From positions 62,001 to 126,000 of the forward strand of contig CANNVE010000005.1 of the NCBI GenBank assembly GCA_947525975.1: a stretch of 64,000 nt of DNA, in the 5' to 3' direction. Shown piece after piece: positions 40,573 to 49,762 of this stretch. How positions within the stretch are numbered: position 1 is the first letter of the stretch; each line of letters opens with the position of its first letter. Under the pieces are notes generated by a model. It searched no databases. It was not told where the DNA came from and saw only the letters and a list, made by a program, of their open reading frames with translations. The DNA comes from an uncultured Muribaculaceae bacterium. Lineage in GTDB: Bacteria > Bacteroidota > Bacteroidia > Bacteroidales > Muribaculaceae. The position numbers and the translations under genes are program-made.

Positions 40573-42252
40573 TTACCAGAAGTACCAGTAGAAGGCGGCG
40601 GTGATGCCGAGGATTATGATCGAGTGGATCACATCCCACTTGTTCCAGCTGGCGCGTGTCTCAGCGCGCTGCTCGGGAGTGGAGGTGCCGAACACCAGGC
40701 CTTGGATCTCGCTTTCAGCCTTGGGCTTGGTGCAGAGGCTGACAACCACTACCACTGCGAGGCAGAATACGAGCATCCAGCCGCAGAAGAAGAGCCAGTT
40801 GAGATCGAAGAAGAGATATTTGAAGATGTTGTCGGCTGCTTCGGGAGCGTTGGTGTAGTAGATCTTAGCGCCAAGGCGAGTCAGGCCCACCACAAGGCCG
40901 GAGATGAGGCCCCACATGCCGCCGAGGGCTGTGGCGCGCTTCCAGCAGACGCCGAGCAGGAAGGCAGCGGCGATGCCCGGAGCGAGCACTGACTGCACAT
41001 CCTGCAGGTAGAGGTAGAGCACGTCGCCCACTGATCGCATCACGGGAATCCAGAGGATGCCGAGAATCACGATGACCACAGTAGCAGCCTGGCCTATGCG
41101 CACCAGTTTCTTGGGGTCGGTGTTGGGCTTATAGCGCTGGTAGAAGTCGATGGTGAAGAGGGCTGCTGAAGAGTTGAAGAGAGATGCGAGCGAGCTCATG
41201 AGGGCTGCGAGGATGCCGCAGACGATGAGACCCTTCACGCCGGCGGGCAGCAGCTTGGCCACGAGGGTGGGGAAGGCGGCGTCGCTGTTGGGCAGGCCGG
41301 CTTCGGTCAGGGGCAGGAAGCTGCCGAGCTTCTGGTGCAGGGCGAAAGCGATCATGCCGGGGATGAGGAAGAGGAATACGGGCAGGAGCTTGAGGTAAGC
41401 GCCGAAGATGGTGCCGCGGCGGGCTTCCTTCTCATTCTTGCCTGAAAGCACGCGCTGCACGATGAACTGGTCGGTACACCAGTACCAGAAGCCGATCACT
41501 GCCGATCCGATGAGGGCGCCGAGCCAGGGATACTGGGGGTCATCGTTAGTGCGGATGAGGTTGACCATGGTGTCGCCGGCTTCATTGACCTTTACAGCCG
41601 AGCAGATCCTCATCATTTCGTCCCAGCCGCCGAGCTCCTTGAGGCCGAGCACCAGGATGATGAGCGAGCCGAGCAGAAGGATGGGGGTCTGGAGCACAGA
41701 GGTGTAGAGCACTGATTTCATGCCGCCGAAGATTGTGTAGAGGGCGGTGAGGATGACGAGGCCGATAGCGGCGATCCAGAAGAAGTCGATGCCCCAGAGC
41801 TGGTCGATGCCGAATACCTGCTGGAATACGAGGCCGCCTGCATACACGGTCACGGCCACCTTGGTGAGCACGTAGCTGATGAGAGAGATCACCGACAGGA
41901 TGGTGCGCGACTGCGGGTTGTAGCGCTTTTCGAGGAATTCGGGCATGGTGATCACCATGGAGCGCGAATAGAAGGGCACGAACACCCAGCCGAGAAGGAG
42001 GATCATCCAGCCCTGGATTTCCCAGTGGGCCATAGCCATGCCCGACGAAGCGCCGGAGCCTGCGAGGCCGATGAGGTGCTCAGATCCGATGTTGGAAGCG
42101 AAGATTGACGCACCGATTGCGATCCAGGTGGCGTCCTTGCCGCCGAGGAAGTAATCCTCGGCATTGTTTTGCTTTTGCTTCATCACCCACAGGATGATAC
42201 CTATCAGGGCAATGAAGAATAGTCCGATGACTAACCAGTCTAATAATGCCAT
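40573..42252 (-). CDS. Sodium:solute symporter (SSS family), presumed L-arabinose transporter
   Basis: 559 residues with about 14 membrane helices, the SGLT-like form. Landmarks: LGGKDATWIAIGASIFASNIGSEHLIGLAGSGA in helix 1 (LeuT-fold unwound region with Na+/sugar contacts), GWVFVPFYSRSMVITMPEFLEKRYNPQSRTILS, and FWYWCTDQFIVQRVLSGKNEKEARRG, where the R-x-L(S/A)-K segment is the conserved SSS signature loop. It takes up sugar with Na+ across the inner membrane. Specificity for arabinose is inferred from its position between mutarotase and araD in the operon. Confidence 0.93.
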   Translation of the reverse strand: MALLDWLVIGLFFIALIGIILWVMKQKQNNAEDYFLGGKDATWIAIGASIFASNIGSEHLIGLAGSGASSGMAMAHWEIQGWMILLLGWVFVPFYSRSMVITMPEFLEKRYNPQSRTILSVISLISYVLTKVAVTVYAGGLVFQQVFGIDQLWGIDFFWIAAIGLVILTALYTIFGGMKSVLYTSVLQTPILLLGSLIILVLGLKELGGWDEMMRICSAVKVNEAGDTMVNLIRTNDDPQYPWLGALIGSAVIGFWYWCTDQFIVQRVLSGKNEKEARRGTIFGAYLKLLPVFLFLIPGMIAFALHQKLGSFLPLTEAGLPNSDAAFPTLVAKLLPAGVKGLIVCGILAALMSSLASLFNSSAALFTIDFYQRYKPNTDPKKLVRIGQAATVVIVILGILWIPVMRSVGDVLYLYLQDVQSVLAPGIAAAFLLGVCWKRATALGGMWGLISGLVVGLTRLGAKIYYTNAPEAADNIFKYLFFDLNWLFFCGWMLVFCLAVVVVVSLCTKPKAESEIQGLVFGTSTPEQRAETRASWNKWDVIHSIIILGITAAFYWYFW

Positions 42253-42299
42253 TTTTATGTTTGATTAGGGTTTGTTATTGACGTGTAGGGAGGGCTTTT

Positions 42300-43490
42300 T
42301 TACTTTTCCACACCGAATTTGTATACGCAGTGGCTGTGGTAGGTCTCGCCGGGATTGAGCACAGTCGATGGCCACTCGGGCTTGTTGGGGCTGTCGGGGT
42401 AGTGCTGCGTCTCAAGGCAGATGCCTGCGCGCTGGTTGTAGGTCTTTCCGCCCTTGCCGGTGACAGAGCCGTCGAGGAAGTTGCCTGAATAGATCTGCAC
42501 GCCGGGCTCGTTGGTGTAGACGGTGAGGGTGATGCCGGTGACGGGCGACATCAGCGTGGCTGCCACCTGCGAGTCATCGCCCTTGGTGTCGAGCACCCAG
42601 TTGTGGTCATATCCGTTGGCGTTCTTTATCTGCTCGTTCTCTACCACGTCGATCTCCTCGCCCACAGCCTTTGCCGCTGTGAAGTCGAGGGGAGTCTCCT
42701 TGACGGTGGCGATCTCGCCGGTGGTCATGAAAGTAGAGTCGATGGGAGTGTAGAATGAGGCATTGGCCTGGAGCACGCAGTTGGTGATGGGCATCGAGGC
42801 GTCGCCGTTGAGGTTGAAGTAAGAGTGGTTTGTGAGGTTGATCACAGTGGGCTTGTCGGTCGTTGCCGTGTAGTCGATGTCTACTGCATTGTCGGCGGTG
42901 AGCGTGAATTTCACCTGCGCCTTCACGTTGCCGGGGAACTTGCCGTCGCCGTCGGGCGAGTCATAGGCCAGGGTGATCGACGAGTCGTTGGCCTCGACCA
43001 CGTCATACACCTGATACTGCCAGCCCTTGAATCCGCCGTGGAGCTGATGCAGGAATTTTTCCTCGCCGTTGCCTTCGGCGTATGCGGGATTCTCCACGTT
43101 GTTGCGCTCAAGCTGGATTGTGTCTTCGCCGAGCACGAATTTGCCGAGGTTGATGCGGTTGCCGTAGCGTCCGATGCTTGCGCCGAAGTCAGAGGGAATG
43201 TTGATGTAGTCGGCTATGCTGTCAAAGCCCAGGACCACATCCTTGAAATTGCCTTCGCGGTCAGGGGCCATGATCGAAACGATGCGGCCGCCGAAATTGG
43301 TGATGCAAACTTCCATGCCGTTGGCGTTGGTGAGGGTGTAGAGGCCGGTCTGCTTGCCGTCGACGGTTGCGTCGAAATTTTCCGGAACCAGCCCTGAAAG
43401 AGTCTTAGTCGCTTCAGGCTGCTTCTGCGAGCATGAGGTTGCCCCCACGGCGCAGATAGCCGCGATCAGCGAAAGGGAATAAAAACGCAT
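42300..43490 (-). CDS. galM: Aldose 1-epimerase (mutarotase), lipoprotein
   Basis: 396 residues from the ATG at 43490, giving MRFYSLSLIAAICAVGATSC with a Cys20 lipobox; the longer frame to 43544 overlaps the promoter and is rejected. The galactose-mutarotase fold shows NFGGRIVSIMAPDREGNFKDVVLGF, IGRYGNRINLGKF (NR), FLHQLHGGFKGW (His), VINLTNHSYFNL (catalytic His) and a late GICLETQHYPDSPN (catalytic Glu). It interconverts anomers of arabinose or galactose in the periplasm before uptake. It heads the arabinose operon, 47 bp ahead of the symporter. Confidence 0.95.
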   Translation of the reverse strand: MRFYSLSLIAAICAVGATSCSQKQPEATKTLSGLVPENFDATVDGKQTGLYTLTNANGMEVCITNFGGRIVSIMAPDREGNFKDVVLGFDSIADYINIPSDFGASIGRYGNRINLGKFVLGEDTIQLERNNVENPAYAEGNGEEKFLHQLHGGFKGWQYQVYDVVEANDSSITLAYDSPDGDGKFPGNVKAQVKFTLTADNAVDIDYTATTDKPTVINLTNHSYFNLNGDASMPITNCVLQANASFYTPIDSTFMTTGEIATVKETPLDFTAAKAVGEEIDVVENEQIKNANGYDHNWVLDTKGDDSQVAATLMSPVTGITLTVYTNEPGVQIYSGNFLDGSVTGKGGKTYNQRAGICLETQHYPDSPNKPEWPSTVLNPGETYHSHCVYKFGVEK

Positions 43491-43533
43491 TGCTGTTAGG
43501 TGTTGATTTAAAGTAAATATTAATTTCTGACTG

Positions 43534-43541
43534 CAAATATA
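43534..43541 (-). promoter_or_regulatory. -7 box of the arabinose operon promoter
   Basis: The complement reads TATATTTG, giving a leader of about 36 nt to the galM ATG. No convincing -33 TTTG is found at the normal distance, which would suit a regulated promoter. No obvious palindromic operator was found in 43542-43700, and no arabinose regulator gene lies in this window. Confidence 0.5.
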
Positions 43542-43701
43542 CAATTAATTTAGCAAAGTCGGGTGTAAATATGTGATTATTTTTATCCACCTTTGGGGCG
43601 GTGATGTCTACAAAAAGTATCACATGCGTATCATTTTCGGGGGTATGAGGTTTTTTTGTCAAAAATGGGCTTTTTTTTCACGGGCTAAAGAAAAACTTTT
43701 G

Positions 43702-43709
43702 TAACTTTG
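43702..43709 (+). promoter_or_regulatory. -7 box for dedA
   Basis: TAACTTTG, 37 bp ahead of the dedA ATG; the upstream stretch is T-rich without a clear -33 box. Divergent from the arabinose operon. Confidence 0.5.
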
Positions 43710-43745
43710 CGTGAATAATATTTTCCCCCTGACAATTATCGAGCA

Positions 43746-44432
43746 ATGATTGACCTTTTAATATCTCTCGGCATCTTCAACGCCCATGAATTTTTCGTGT
43801 GGTTTCTGGCCAACGCCAGCTATTGGTTTGTGTTTGTCTTCATGGTGGTAGAGAGTTCGTTCATCCCTTTCCCGTCGGAATTGGTGGTGCCTCCGGCCGC
43901 ATACATAGCCTGCACCAGCGGCACGGCTGACCTCAACGTATATCTTGTGGTGCTTGCAGCCACGGCGGGAGCGCTTGTGGGAGCGCTGATCAACTACGTG
44001 CTGGCCATGTGGCTCGGTCGCCCCATCGTCTACGCATTCGCCAATTCGCGCATAGGCCACGCCTGCCTCATCAACGAAGATAAGGTGCGCAAGGCAGAGG
44101 ACTATTTCGACAAGCACGGCTCTGCGTCGACATTCATCGGCAGGCTTGTGCCTGTGGTGCGCCAGCTGATCTCGATTCCGGCCGGCCTCGCGAAGATGAA
44201 CATATGGAAATTCTGCCTCTACACATCGCTCGGAGCAGGGGTGTGGAATTGCGCTCTTGCATTCGTCGGCTATCTGCTTGCGCAGGCTGTGCCGCCTGAG
44301 ATGCTTGAGTCGCAGATAAAGCAGTATAACTCCTACCTCACATGGATAGGCCTCGGCATCGGTGTGATAGCCATAGGCTTTCTTGCCTGGAACGGCTTCA
44401 AAGGCGGCAAGAAGCCGTCGGAGTCCAAATGA
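43746..44432 (+). CDS. DedA family membrane protein
   Basis: 228 residues with four to five membrane segments and re-entrant-like loops. The VTT/DedA signature is complete: ESSFIPFPSELVVPPAAYIA (Pro-rich, acidic Glu), the GALINYVLAMWLGR stretch, YFDKHGSASTFIGRLVPVVRQLISIPAGLAKM (F.GR..P..R...S.PAG) and a terminal helix. DedA proteins are linked to undecaprenyl phosphate or phospholipid flipping across the inner membrane; which substrate applies here is not visible. rpe follows after 46 bp. Confidence 0.94.
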   Translation: MIDLLISLGIFNAHEFFVWFLANASYWFVFVFMVVESSFIPFPSELVVPPAAYIACTSGTADLNVYLVVLAATAGALVGALINYVLAMWLGRPIVYAFANSRIGHACLINEDKVRKAEDYFDKHGSASTFIGRLVPVVRQLISIPAGLAKMNIWKFCLYTSLGAGVWNCALAFVGYLLAQAVPPEMLESQIKQYNSYLTWIGLGIGVIAIGFLAWNGFKGGKKPSESK

Positions 44433-44478
44433 TCCGCCTTTACCCCTAATAGCATCATTCACTATCAATTGAACCCTT

Positions 44479-45123
44479 ATGATTGTCTCTCCCTCGCTTT
44501 TGGCTTGTGATTTCGGACGTCTTGACCAGGAAGTGGAAATGGTCAACGCCAGCTCTGCGTCGTGGCTGCACATCGATGTCATGGACGGTGTGTTCGTGCC
44601 CAATATATCTATGGGATTCCCGGTCATCAGCGCCGTTCAGGCAAAGGCATCGAAGCCGCTCGATGTGCACTTGATGATAGTGAATCCGCAGAACTACATC
44701 TCGCGTTGCCGCGATTGCGGAGCCGCGATAGTGAATGTGCATCAGGAGGCGTGCGTGCACCTTGACCGCACTGTGCAGCAGATAAAAGACATGGGCATGA
44801 AGCCAGCCGTGACGCTCAATCCGGCCACGCCCGTGGAGATGCTGCGCGACATTGCTCCGGAGCTTTACATGGTGCTTCTGATGAGCGTAAACCCGGGCTT
44901 TGGCGGCCAGAAATTCATAGAGAACACAATCGGAAAGATAGGGCGCCTGCGCCGCCTTCTCGACGAGACCGGGTCAAAGGCTCTCATTGAGATCGACGGA
45001 GGCGTGAATCTCGCCACCGGACGCCGCCTGGCCGAGGCCGGGGCTACCGCTCTTGTGGCAGGAAGCTACATCTTCAAGGCCGATGATCCGCTCGCGGCTA
45101 TCGACAGCCTGAGCGCGCTTTGA
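44479..45123 (+). CDS. rpe: Ribulose-phosphate 3-epimerase
   Basis: 214 residues, a TIM-barrel of normal length. MIVSPSLLACDFGRLDQEV, WLHIDVMDGVFVPNISMGFPVI (metal His and Asp), KPLDVHLMIVNPQ (His), VLLMSVNPGFGGQKFI, and ALIEIDGGVN (Asp) are the conserved blocks. It interconverts D-ribulose 5-phosphate and D-xylulose 5-phosphate, the product of the neighbouring arabinose pathway, although it lies in a different transcription unit on the other strand. ftsK starts 44 bp downstream. Confidence 0.97.
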   Translation: MIVSPSLLACDFGRLDQEVEMVNASSASWLHIDVMDGVFVPNISMGFPVISAVQAKASKPLDVHLMIVNPQNYISRCRDCGAAIVNVHQEACVHLDRTVQQIKDMGMKPAVTLNPATPVEMLRDIAPELYMVLLMSVNPGFGGQKFIENTIGKIGRLRRLLDETGSKALIEIDGGVNLATGRRLAEAGATALVAGSYIFKADDPLAAIDSLSAL

Positions 45124-45167
45124 GGATTTCATAAGTTGAATACTAAAAAAAATACACGCATATCATT

Positions 45168-48059
45168 ATGTCGCAATCAGATGATTTAGATATGGCCCTC
45201 GACGGGTATGAGCCTGACAGCGGATATTATCGCCGCCAGGCCATTGCGCCTGAAGCCGAGGAGGAGATGGAGGCGCCTGTCCGGAGAAAGCCGGAGCGGA
45301 CCCGCCGCCAACGGGCGGCTGAGCCAGCAGAGCCAGCCGCAGAGCAAAAGCCCGAGGCAGAAGCCAAGCCTCAGGCGTCAGAATCCGCCGACAGGCGGCT
45401 GCCGTCATTTGTGAGATTCTTCCTCGATGAGCGGGTGCGGCTCTTCTTTGGCTGCTTCCTGCTGTTCTTGAGCGTATTTATAGTGGTGGCCCTTGTGTCG
45501 CACTTCAAAAACGCGAAATTTGACCAGAGCATTGTCGAGAATATGAGTCAGGCGCAGATAGCGTCAGATCCCGGCATCGTCAGGAACGCAGCCGGAGGAT
45601 TCGGCGCGTGGATAGCGAAGGCGCTGTTTTGCGACGCCCTTGGCGTAGGGTCGCTGGCGTTTATCGTGTATTCCTGGATTTTGGCTCTTGCTGTGCTCGG
45701 ATTCAAGAAATGCAATTTCTGGTCAGTGACATTCAAGACATTGATTGTGGCCATCACTGCTTCGGTGGTGCTCGGCCTTGTCACATACAACACCCCCTCG
45801 GTGATCAAGTGGGGCGGCACTCACGGCTATTTCGTCAACGAATTTCTTATATCGCATGCCACTGTGCTCGGGGCTATCTGCGTCTCGGCCATGCTGCTTG
45901 TGACTGTGGCATGCGTGTATCTCGACGAACTCACACGCGCTTGGAAAGCATGGCGCATGGCCATTGAGCGCCGACGCCTGCAGGAAGAGCTCAAGCGCGA
46001 GCGGGAGGCCAAGGCAAAGCATCTTGCCGACCTGGCGGCTGAAGCCGAGGCCAAGGCCGAAGAGCCTGCCGAGCCAGCTTCCGCTGCCGTAGAGCAGGCA
46101 CCGGTGGCCATTGAGGTTGACGACACTCCCGCCACGCGCGATGACCTGTTTCCGATCGATGACACGCCAGTGCAGGATGCAGGCGGCGCGATTGCAGACC
46201 TTGAAGACGTGCCGGATGATTTTGACATAGAAATTGATGCCTCCGAAAGCACGGAGGCATCCGCCGATGATTTCACCATCAGCCTTGATGAGCCTGCCCC
46301 CGCCGCTATTGAGCAAGCGGTGTGTGCGCCCGGGCCCGAAATGGCATCGGCATCGGTGGCCGACACACCGTTTGTGGTGGAGCGCCCCGAAGAGCCGGCT
46401 GTAGCGGAGTCTAATCCCTATTCGCCTGGCCGGTCTGAGGCGGCTGCGCCTTCAACTGAAATTGTGACTGAGGATTTCTCTGTGAAGGCCCATGAAATAG
46501 AGATGGCCGACCTGGCGGCGATGGACGCCCTCGCCGACGCCGAGGCCGAAAGCAGGGCATCGAACCTTTATGACCATAAGGCCGAGCTGCCACGCTATGT
46601 GCTCCCCGGCGCAGATCTGCTCGAAGAGAGGGACTGCGGCGGCGTGATCGACATGGAAGAGCAGCAGGAAAACAAGGATCGCATCGTGAAGACCCTCGCG
46701 AGCTATAACATAGCCATATCGCGTATCGAGGCCACGGTGGGACCCACTGTCACCCTATATGAGATTGTGCCGGCTGAAGGCGTGCGCATCTCGCAGATAA
46801 AGCGCCTCGAAGATGACATAGCCCTCAGCCTCGCGGCTCTCGGCATCCGCATCATAGCCCCGATCCCCGGCAAGCCTACGGTGGGCATAGAGGTGCCAAA
46901 CGGCGATCCGCAGACAGTGTCGATGCGCTCGGTGATCGCCTCCAAGAAGTTTCAGGAGTGCAAGATGAAGCTGCCTATGGCTTTGGGCGCCACCATTTCA
47001 AACGAAATATTCATAGCCGACCTGGCCAAGATGCCCCATTTGCTTGTGGCTGGTGCCACGGGCATGGGTAAGTCAGTTGGCCTCAATGTCATCATCACTT
47101 CACTGCTGTACAAGAAGCATCCGTCAGAGTTGAAATTCGTCATGGTCGACCCGAAGATGGTGGAATTCAGCCTATACAGCAAGCTTGAGCGCCATTATCT
47201 GGCCAAGTTGCCCGGTGAGGACGATGCTATAATCACAGACTCCAAAAAGGCTGTGCAGACGCTCAATTCGCTTTGCATCGAGATGGATCAGCGTTATGCC
47301 CTGCTCAAGGACGCTGGCGTGAGGGCTCTGGAAGAATACAACAAGAAATTCACCGAGCGCAGGCTCAACCCAGCCGACGGGCACCGATTCTTGCCGTATC
47401 TGGTGGTGGTGGTCGATGAGTTTGCCGACCTCATAATGGTGGCCGGCAAGGAGGTGGAGGCGCCCATCATGCGCATAGCCCAGAAGGCCCGCGCTGTGGG
47501 CATGCATATGATCATCGCCACTCAGCGCCCCTCGACCAATGTGATCACCGGTCCGATCAAGGCCAACTTCCCCGGACGCATGGCTTTCCGCACAATACAG
47601 ATGGTCGACTCAAAGACCATCCTCGATGCCACCGGTGCCAATCAGCTCATTGGCAAGGGCGATATGCTCTTCTCGCACAACGGCAGCCTTGAGCGTGTGC
47701 AGTGCGCCTTTGTCGACACGCCCGAGGTGGAGCGCATCACCGAGTGGATCGACGGACAGGTGGGCTATGAGCACGCCTATTATCTGCCGGAATACGTGCC
47801 CGAAGGTGAGGAAGGCGGATTCGCCGGCCCTGGCGCTGACAAGGACAGCCTCTTTGACGACGCAGCCCGATTCGTGGTCAGCCGTCAGGTGGGCTCGACG
47901 TCGATGCTGCAGCGTCAGTTCAACATCGGATACAACCGAGCCGGGCGCCTGATGGACCAGATGGAGGCTGCCGGCATCGTAGGACCGGTCAACGGCTCGA
48001 AGCCAAGGGCCATATTGGTTGACTCTATGCAACTCGAACAAATGCTATCACAATTCTGA
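45168..48059 (+). CDS. ftsK: DNA translocase FtsK/SpoIIIE
   Basis: 963 residues. A Glu/Arg-rich cytosolic start (1-80), four membrane helices (about 90-270), a long Ala/Glu/Pro/Asp-rich linker (about 280-460) typical of FtsK, then the motor: IEVPNGDPQTVSMRSV, Walker A VAGATGMGKSVGLN, FVMVDPKMVEFSLY, Walker B YLVVVVDEFADLIMVAG, and the IATQRPSTNVITGPIKANFPGRMAF block. The C-terminal gamma winged helix (DDAARFVVSRQVGSTSMLQRQFNIGYNRAGRLMDQME) reads KOPS-type sites. It pumps chromosome ends through the division septum and activates XerCD at dif. A LolA-like gene starts one base behind its stop codon. Confidence 0.97.
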   Translation: MSQSDDLDMALDGYEPDSGYYRRQAIAPEAEEEMEAPVRRKPERTRRQRAAEPAEPAAEQKPEAEAKPQASESADRRLPSFVRFFLDERVRLFFGCFLLFLSVFIVVALVSHFKNAKFDQSIVENMSQAQIASDPGIVRNAAGGFGAWIAKALFCDALGVGSLAFIVYSWILALAVLGFKKCNFWSVTFKTLIVAITASVVLGLVTYNTPSVIKWGGTHGYFVNEFLISHATVLGAICVSAMLLVTVACVYLDELTRAWKAWRMAIERRRLQEELKREREAKAKHLADLAAEAEAKAEEPAEPASAAVEQAPVAIEVDDTPATRDDLFPIDDTPVQDAGGAIADLEDVPDDFDIEIDASESTEASADDFTISLDEPAPAAIEQAVCAPGPEMASASVADTPFVVERPEEPAVAESNPYSPGRSEAAAPSTEIVTEDFSVKAHEIEMADLAAMDALADAEAESRASNLYDHKAELPRYVLPGADLLEERDCGGVIDMEEQQENKDRIVKTLASYNIAISRIEATVGPTVTLYEIVPAEGVRISQIKRLEDDIALSLAALGIRIIAPIPGKPTVGIEVPNGDPQTVSMRSVIASKKFQECKMKLPMALGATISNEIFIADLAKMPHLLVAGATGMGKSVGLNVIITSLLYKKHPSELKFVMVDPKMVEFSLYSKLERHYLAKLPGEDDAIITDSKKAVQTLNSLCIEMDQRYALLKDAGVRALEEYNKKFTERRLNPADGHRFLPYLVVVVDEFADLIMVAGKEVEAPIMRIAQKARAVGMHMIIATQRPSTNVITGPIKANFPGRMAFRTIQMVDSKTILDATGANQLIGKGDMLFSHNGSLERVQCAFVDTPEVERITEWIDGQVGYEHAYYLPEYVPEGEEGGFAGPGADKDSLFDDAARFVVSRQVGSTSMLQRQFNIGYNRAGRLMDQMEAAGIVGPVNGSKPRAILVDSMQLEQMLSQF

Positions 48060-48060
48060 C

Positions 48061-48672
48061 ATGAAGCGCGTATTAACAACTGTTTTTTTGATGGCGCTCA
48101 TGATGTCGGCCTTTGCAATGTCGGCCGAAGAAGTGCTTAAGAATGCGTCCCGCGCCTTGACTGCCGGCAATGGCGTCAATGCGGCTTTCAGCGTAGTCTC
48201 TGACGGCGGCAAAGCACAGAAAGGATCTTTTTCGATGTCAGGCAAGAAATTCGCGTTAGTGACTCCGGAATACGCGTCATGGTATAACGGTTCTGACCTT
48301 TGGTCGTTTTCTGAACAGACCGGAGAGACCACTCTTTCAGCGCCCACGCCTGATGAGTTGCTTGAGATCAACCCATTCGAGATAATCAGCCGATATTCCG
48401 AAGCCTATGCGGCCAAGAGCGTCAAGGCCTCCGAAGGAAAGGCATCAGTGGCGCTATCGCCAAAAGATAAGTCAGCATCGGTGAAGCGTGCAGTCGTCAC
48501 TGTATCGAAAGCCACATGGCTGCCAACATCGATAGTGATTGATTTTGCATCGGGCGGCAGCCTGTCTGTCGACATCATTTCCATCTCCAAGCCAGCCAGC
48601 CCTATAGGTGATGGCGTATTCGCCTATCCGCTGATGCTTTATCAGGGAGTGGAAGTGATAGACCTGCGGTGA
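48061..48672 (+). CDS. LolA-like outer-membrane lipoprotein carrier family protein
   Basis: 203 residues from the ATG at 48061 (MKRVLTTVFLMALMMSAFAMSAEEVLKNASRAL), giving a signal peptide; the frame opens at 48019 inside ftsK, but that start is unlikely. The mature part has the LolA-like half-barrel pattern: AFSVVSDGGKAQKGSFSMSGKKFALVTPEYASWYNGSDLWSFSEQTGETTLSAPTPDELLEINPFEII, where 'W.(D/N)G..L..(Y/F)....(E/Q)....P..DE...NP' is characteristic. It would carry or bind lipids or lipoproteins in the periplasm. The position directly behind ftsK is a known Bacteroidales order as far as I recall. LolB or LolCDE are not in the window. Confidence 0.82.
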   Translation: MKRVLTTVFLMALMMSAFAMSAEEVLKNASRALTAGNGVNAAFSVVSDGGKAQKGSFSMSGKKFALVTPEYASWYNGSDLWSFSEQTGETTLSAPTPDELLEINPFEIISRYSEAYAAKSVKASEGKASVALSPKDKSASVKRAVVTVSKATWLPTSIVIDFASGGSLSVDIISISKPASPIGDGVFAYPLMLYQGVEVIDLR

Positions 48673-48747
48673 ACAAACAAAGGACTACGCTTTTTTGTTA
48701 ATCAAATGATTGTTTAACGTTAAAATACAAAAGAATATACATTGACT

Positions 48748-49671
48748 ATGATAAAGTGTCTGATCATCGGCTCAGGCCCCGCCGGATACACAGCGGCCAT
48801 ATACACATCGCGCGCCAATCTGAAGCCTGTGCTTTTCGAAGGGCATCAGCCTGGCGGCCAGTTGACCACTACTTCAGAGGTGGAGAACTTTCCGGGATAT
48901 CCCGAGGGCATTGACGGCAACCGCATGATGGAGGATTTGAGAAATCAGGCTGTGCGCTTCGGTGCGGATATTCGTAGTGGCCGCATCACTTCGGTTGACT
49001 TTTCGCAGCGTCCGCTTAAGGCTGTCGTGGACGGCAAGGAAGAGATTGAGGCCGAAACCGTGATAATTTGCACGGGAGCTTATCCACGATATCTGGGCTT
49101 GCCCGATGAGAAAAAATATCAAGGCCTCGGCGTATCCACCTGCGCCACCTGCGACGGATTCTTCTACCGCAACCGCAACGTTGCCGTCGTGGGCGGCGGC
49201 GACAGCGCCTGCGAGGAGGCAATGTATCTTTCCGGGCTCGCCAAGCAGGTCTATCTGATAGTGCGCAAGGGATACCTGCGCGCATCGAAGGTGATGCAGC
49301 AGCGCGTGCTTGAGAATCCCAAGATACAGGTGCTGTTCAACACCAACACTCTCGGGCTTTTCGGTGAGGAATATCTCGAAGGCGCTCACCTTGTGGAGAA
49401 CAAGGGCACTGACATGGAGCAGGAGTTTGATATAGCCATCGACGGCTTCTTCCTCGCGATAGGCCATAAGCCAAATACAGAAATCTTCCGTGGCCAGGTG
49501 GAGCTCGATGAAGAAGGATACATAAAAGTGCAGGGACGCTCGCAGGCCACAAGCGTCAAGGGCGTCTTCGCCGCCGGCGATGTGGCAGATCCCACCTATC
49601 AGCAGGCTATTTCCGCCGCCGGATCGGGCTGTCGCGCGGCCATCGATGTGGAGCGCTTCCTGCTTGAGTGA
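48748..49671 (+). CDS. trxB: Thioredoxin reductase
   Basis: 307 residues from the ATG at 48748 (an in-frame TTG six bases upstream is less likely). FAD-binding GSGPAGYTAAIY, the redox pair Cys132/Cys135 in STCATCDGFFYRN, the NADPH site VVGGGDSACEEAMYLSG and the closing GVFAAGDVADPTYQQAISAAGSGCRAAIDVERFL are all present. It reduces thioredoxin with NADPH. Closed by a stem-loop at 49696. It may be transcribed with ftsK and the LolA-like gene, since only 75 bp precede it, but no promoter could be read with certainty. Confidence 0.97.
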   Translation: MIKCLIIGSGPAGYTAAIYTSRANLKPVLFEGHQPGGQLTTTSEVENFPGYPEGIDGNRMMEDLRNQAVRFGADIRSGRITSVDFSQRPLKAVVDGKEEIEAETVIICTGAYPRYLGLPDEKKYQGLGVSTCATCDGFFYRNRNVAVVGGGDSACEEAMYLSGLAKQVYLIVRKGYLRASKVMQQRVLENPKIQVLFNTNTLGLFGEEYLEGAHLVENKGTDMEQEFDIAIDGFFLAIGHKPNTEIFRGQVELDEEGYIKVQGRSQATSVKGVFAAGDVADPTYQQAISAAGSGCRAAIDVERFLLE

Positions 49672-49695
49672 CGCATTCGTCGAGAAATGATAATA

Positions 49696-49740
49696 GAGCG
49701 GTCGGTTTCCGAATGGGGATCGACCGCTTCATTTGTCTTT
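49696..49740 (+). terminator. Stem-loop terminator after trxB
   Basis: GAGCGGTCG (49696-49704) and CGACCGCTT (49721-49729) pair around a 16-nt loop; CATTTGTCTTTT follows, a broken T-tract. It stands 25 bp behind the trxB stop. Confidence 0.7.
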
Positions 49741-49762
49741 TAGTCAATGGCATAGTAGATAG

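Noticed and set aside
43491..43745. Arabinose-responsive operator between galM and dedA
   Set aside because: Only AT-rich sequence and two -7 boxes were seen; no palindrome or repeat convincing enough to call an operator.
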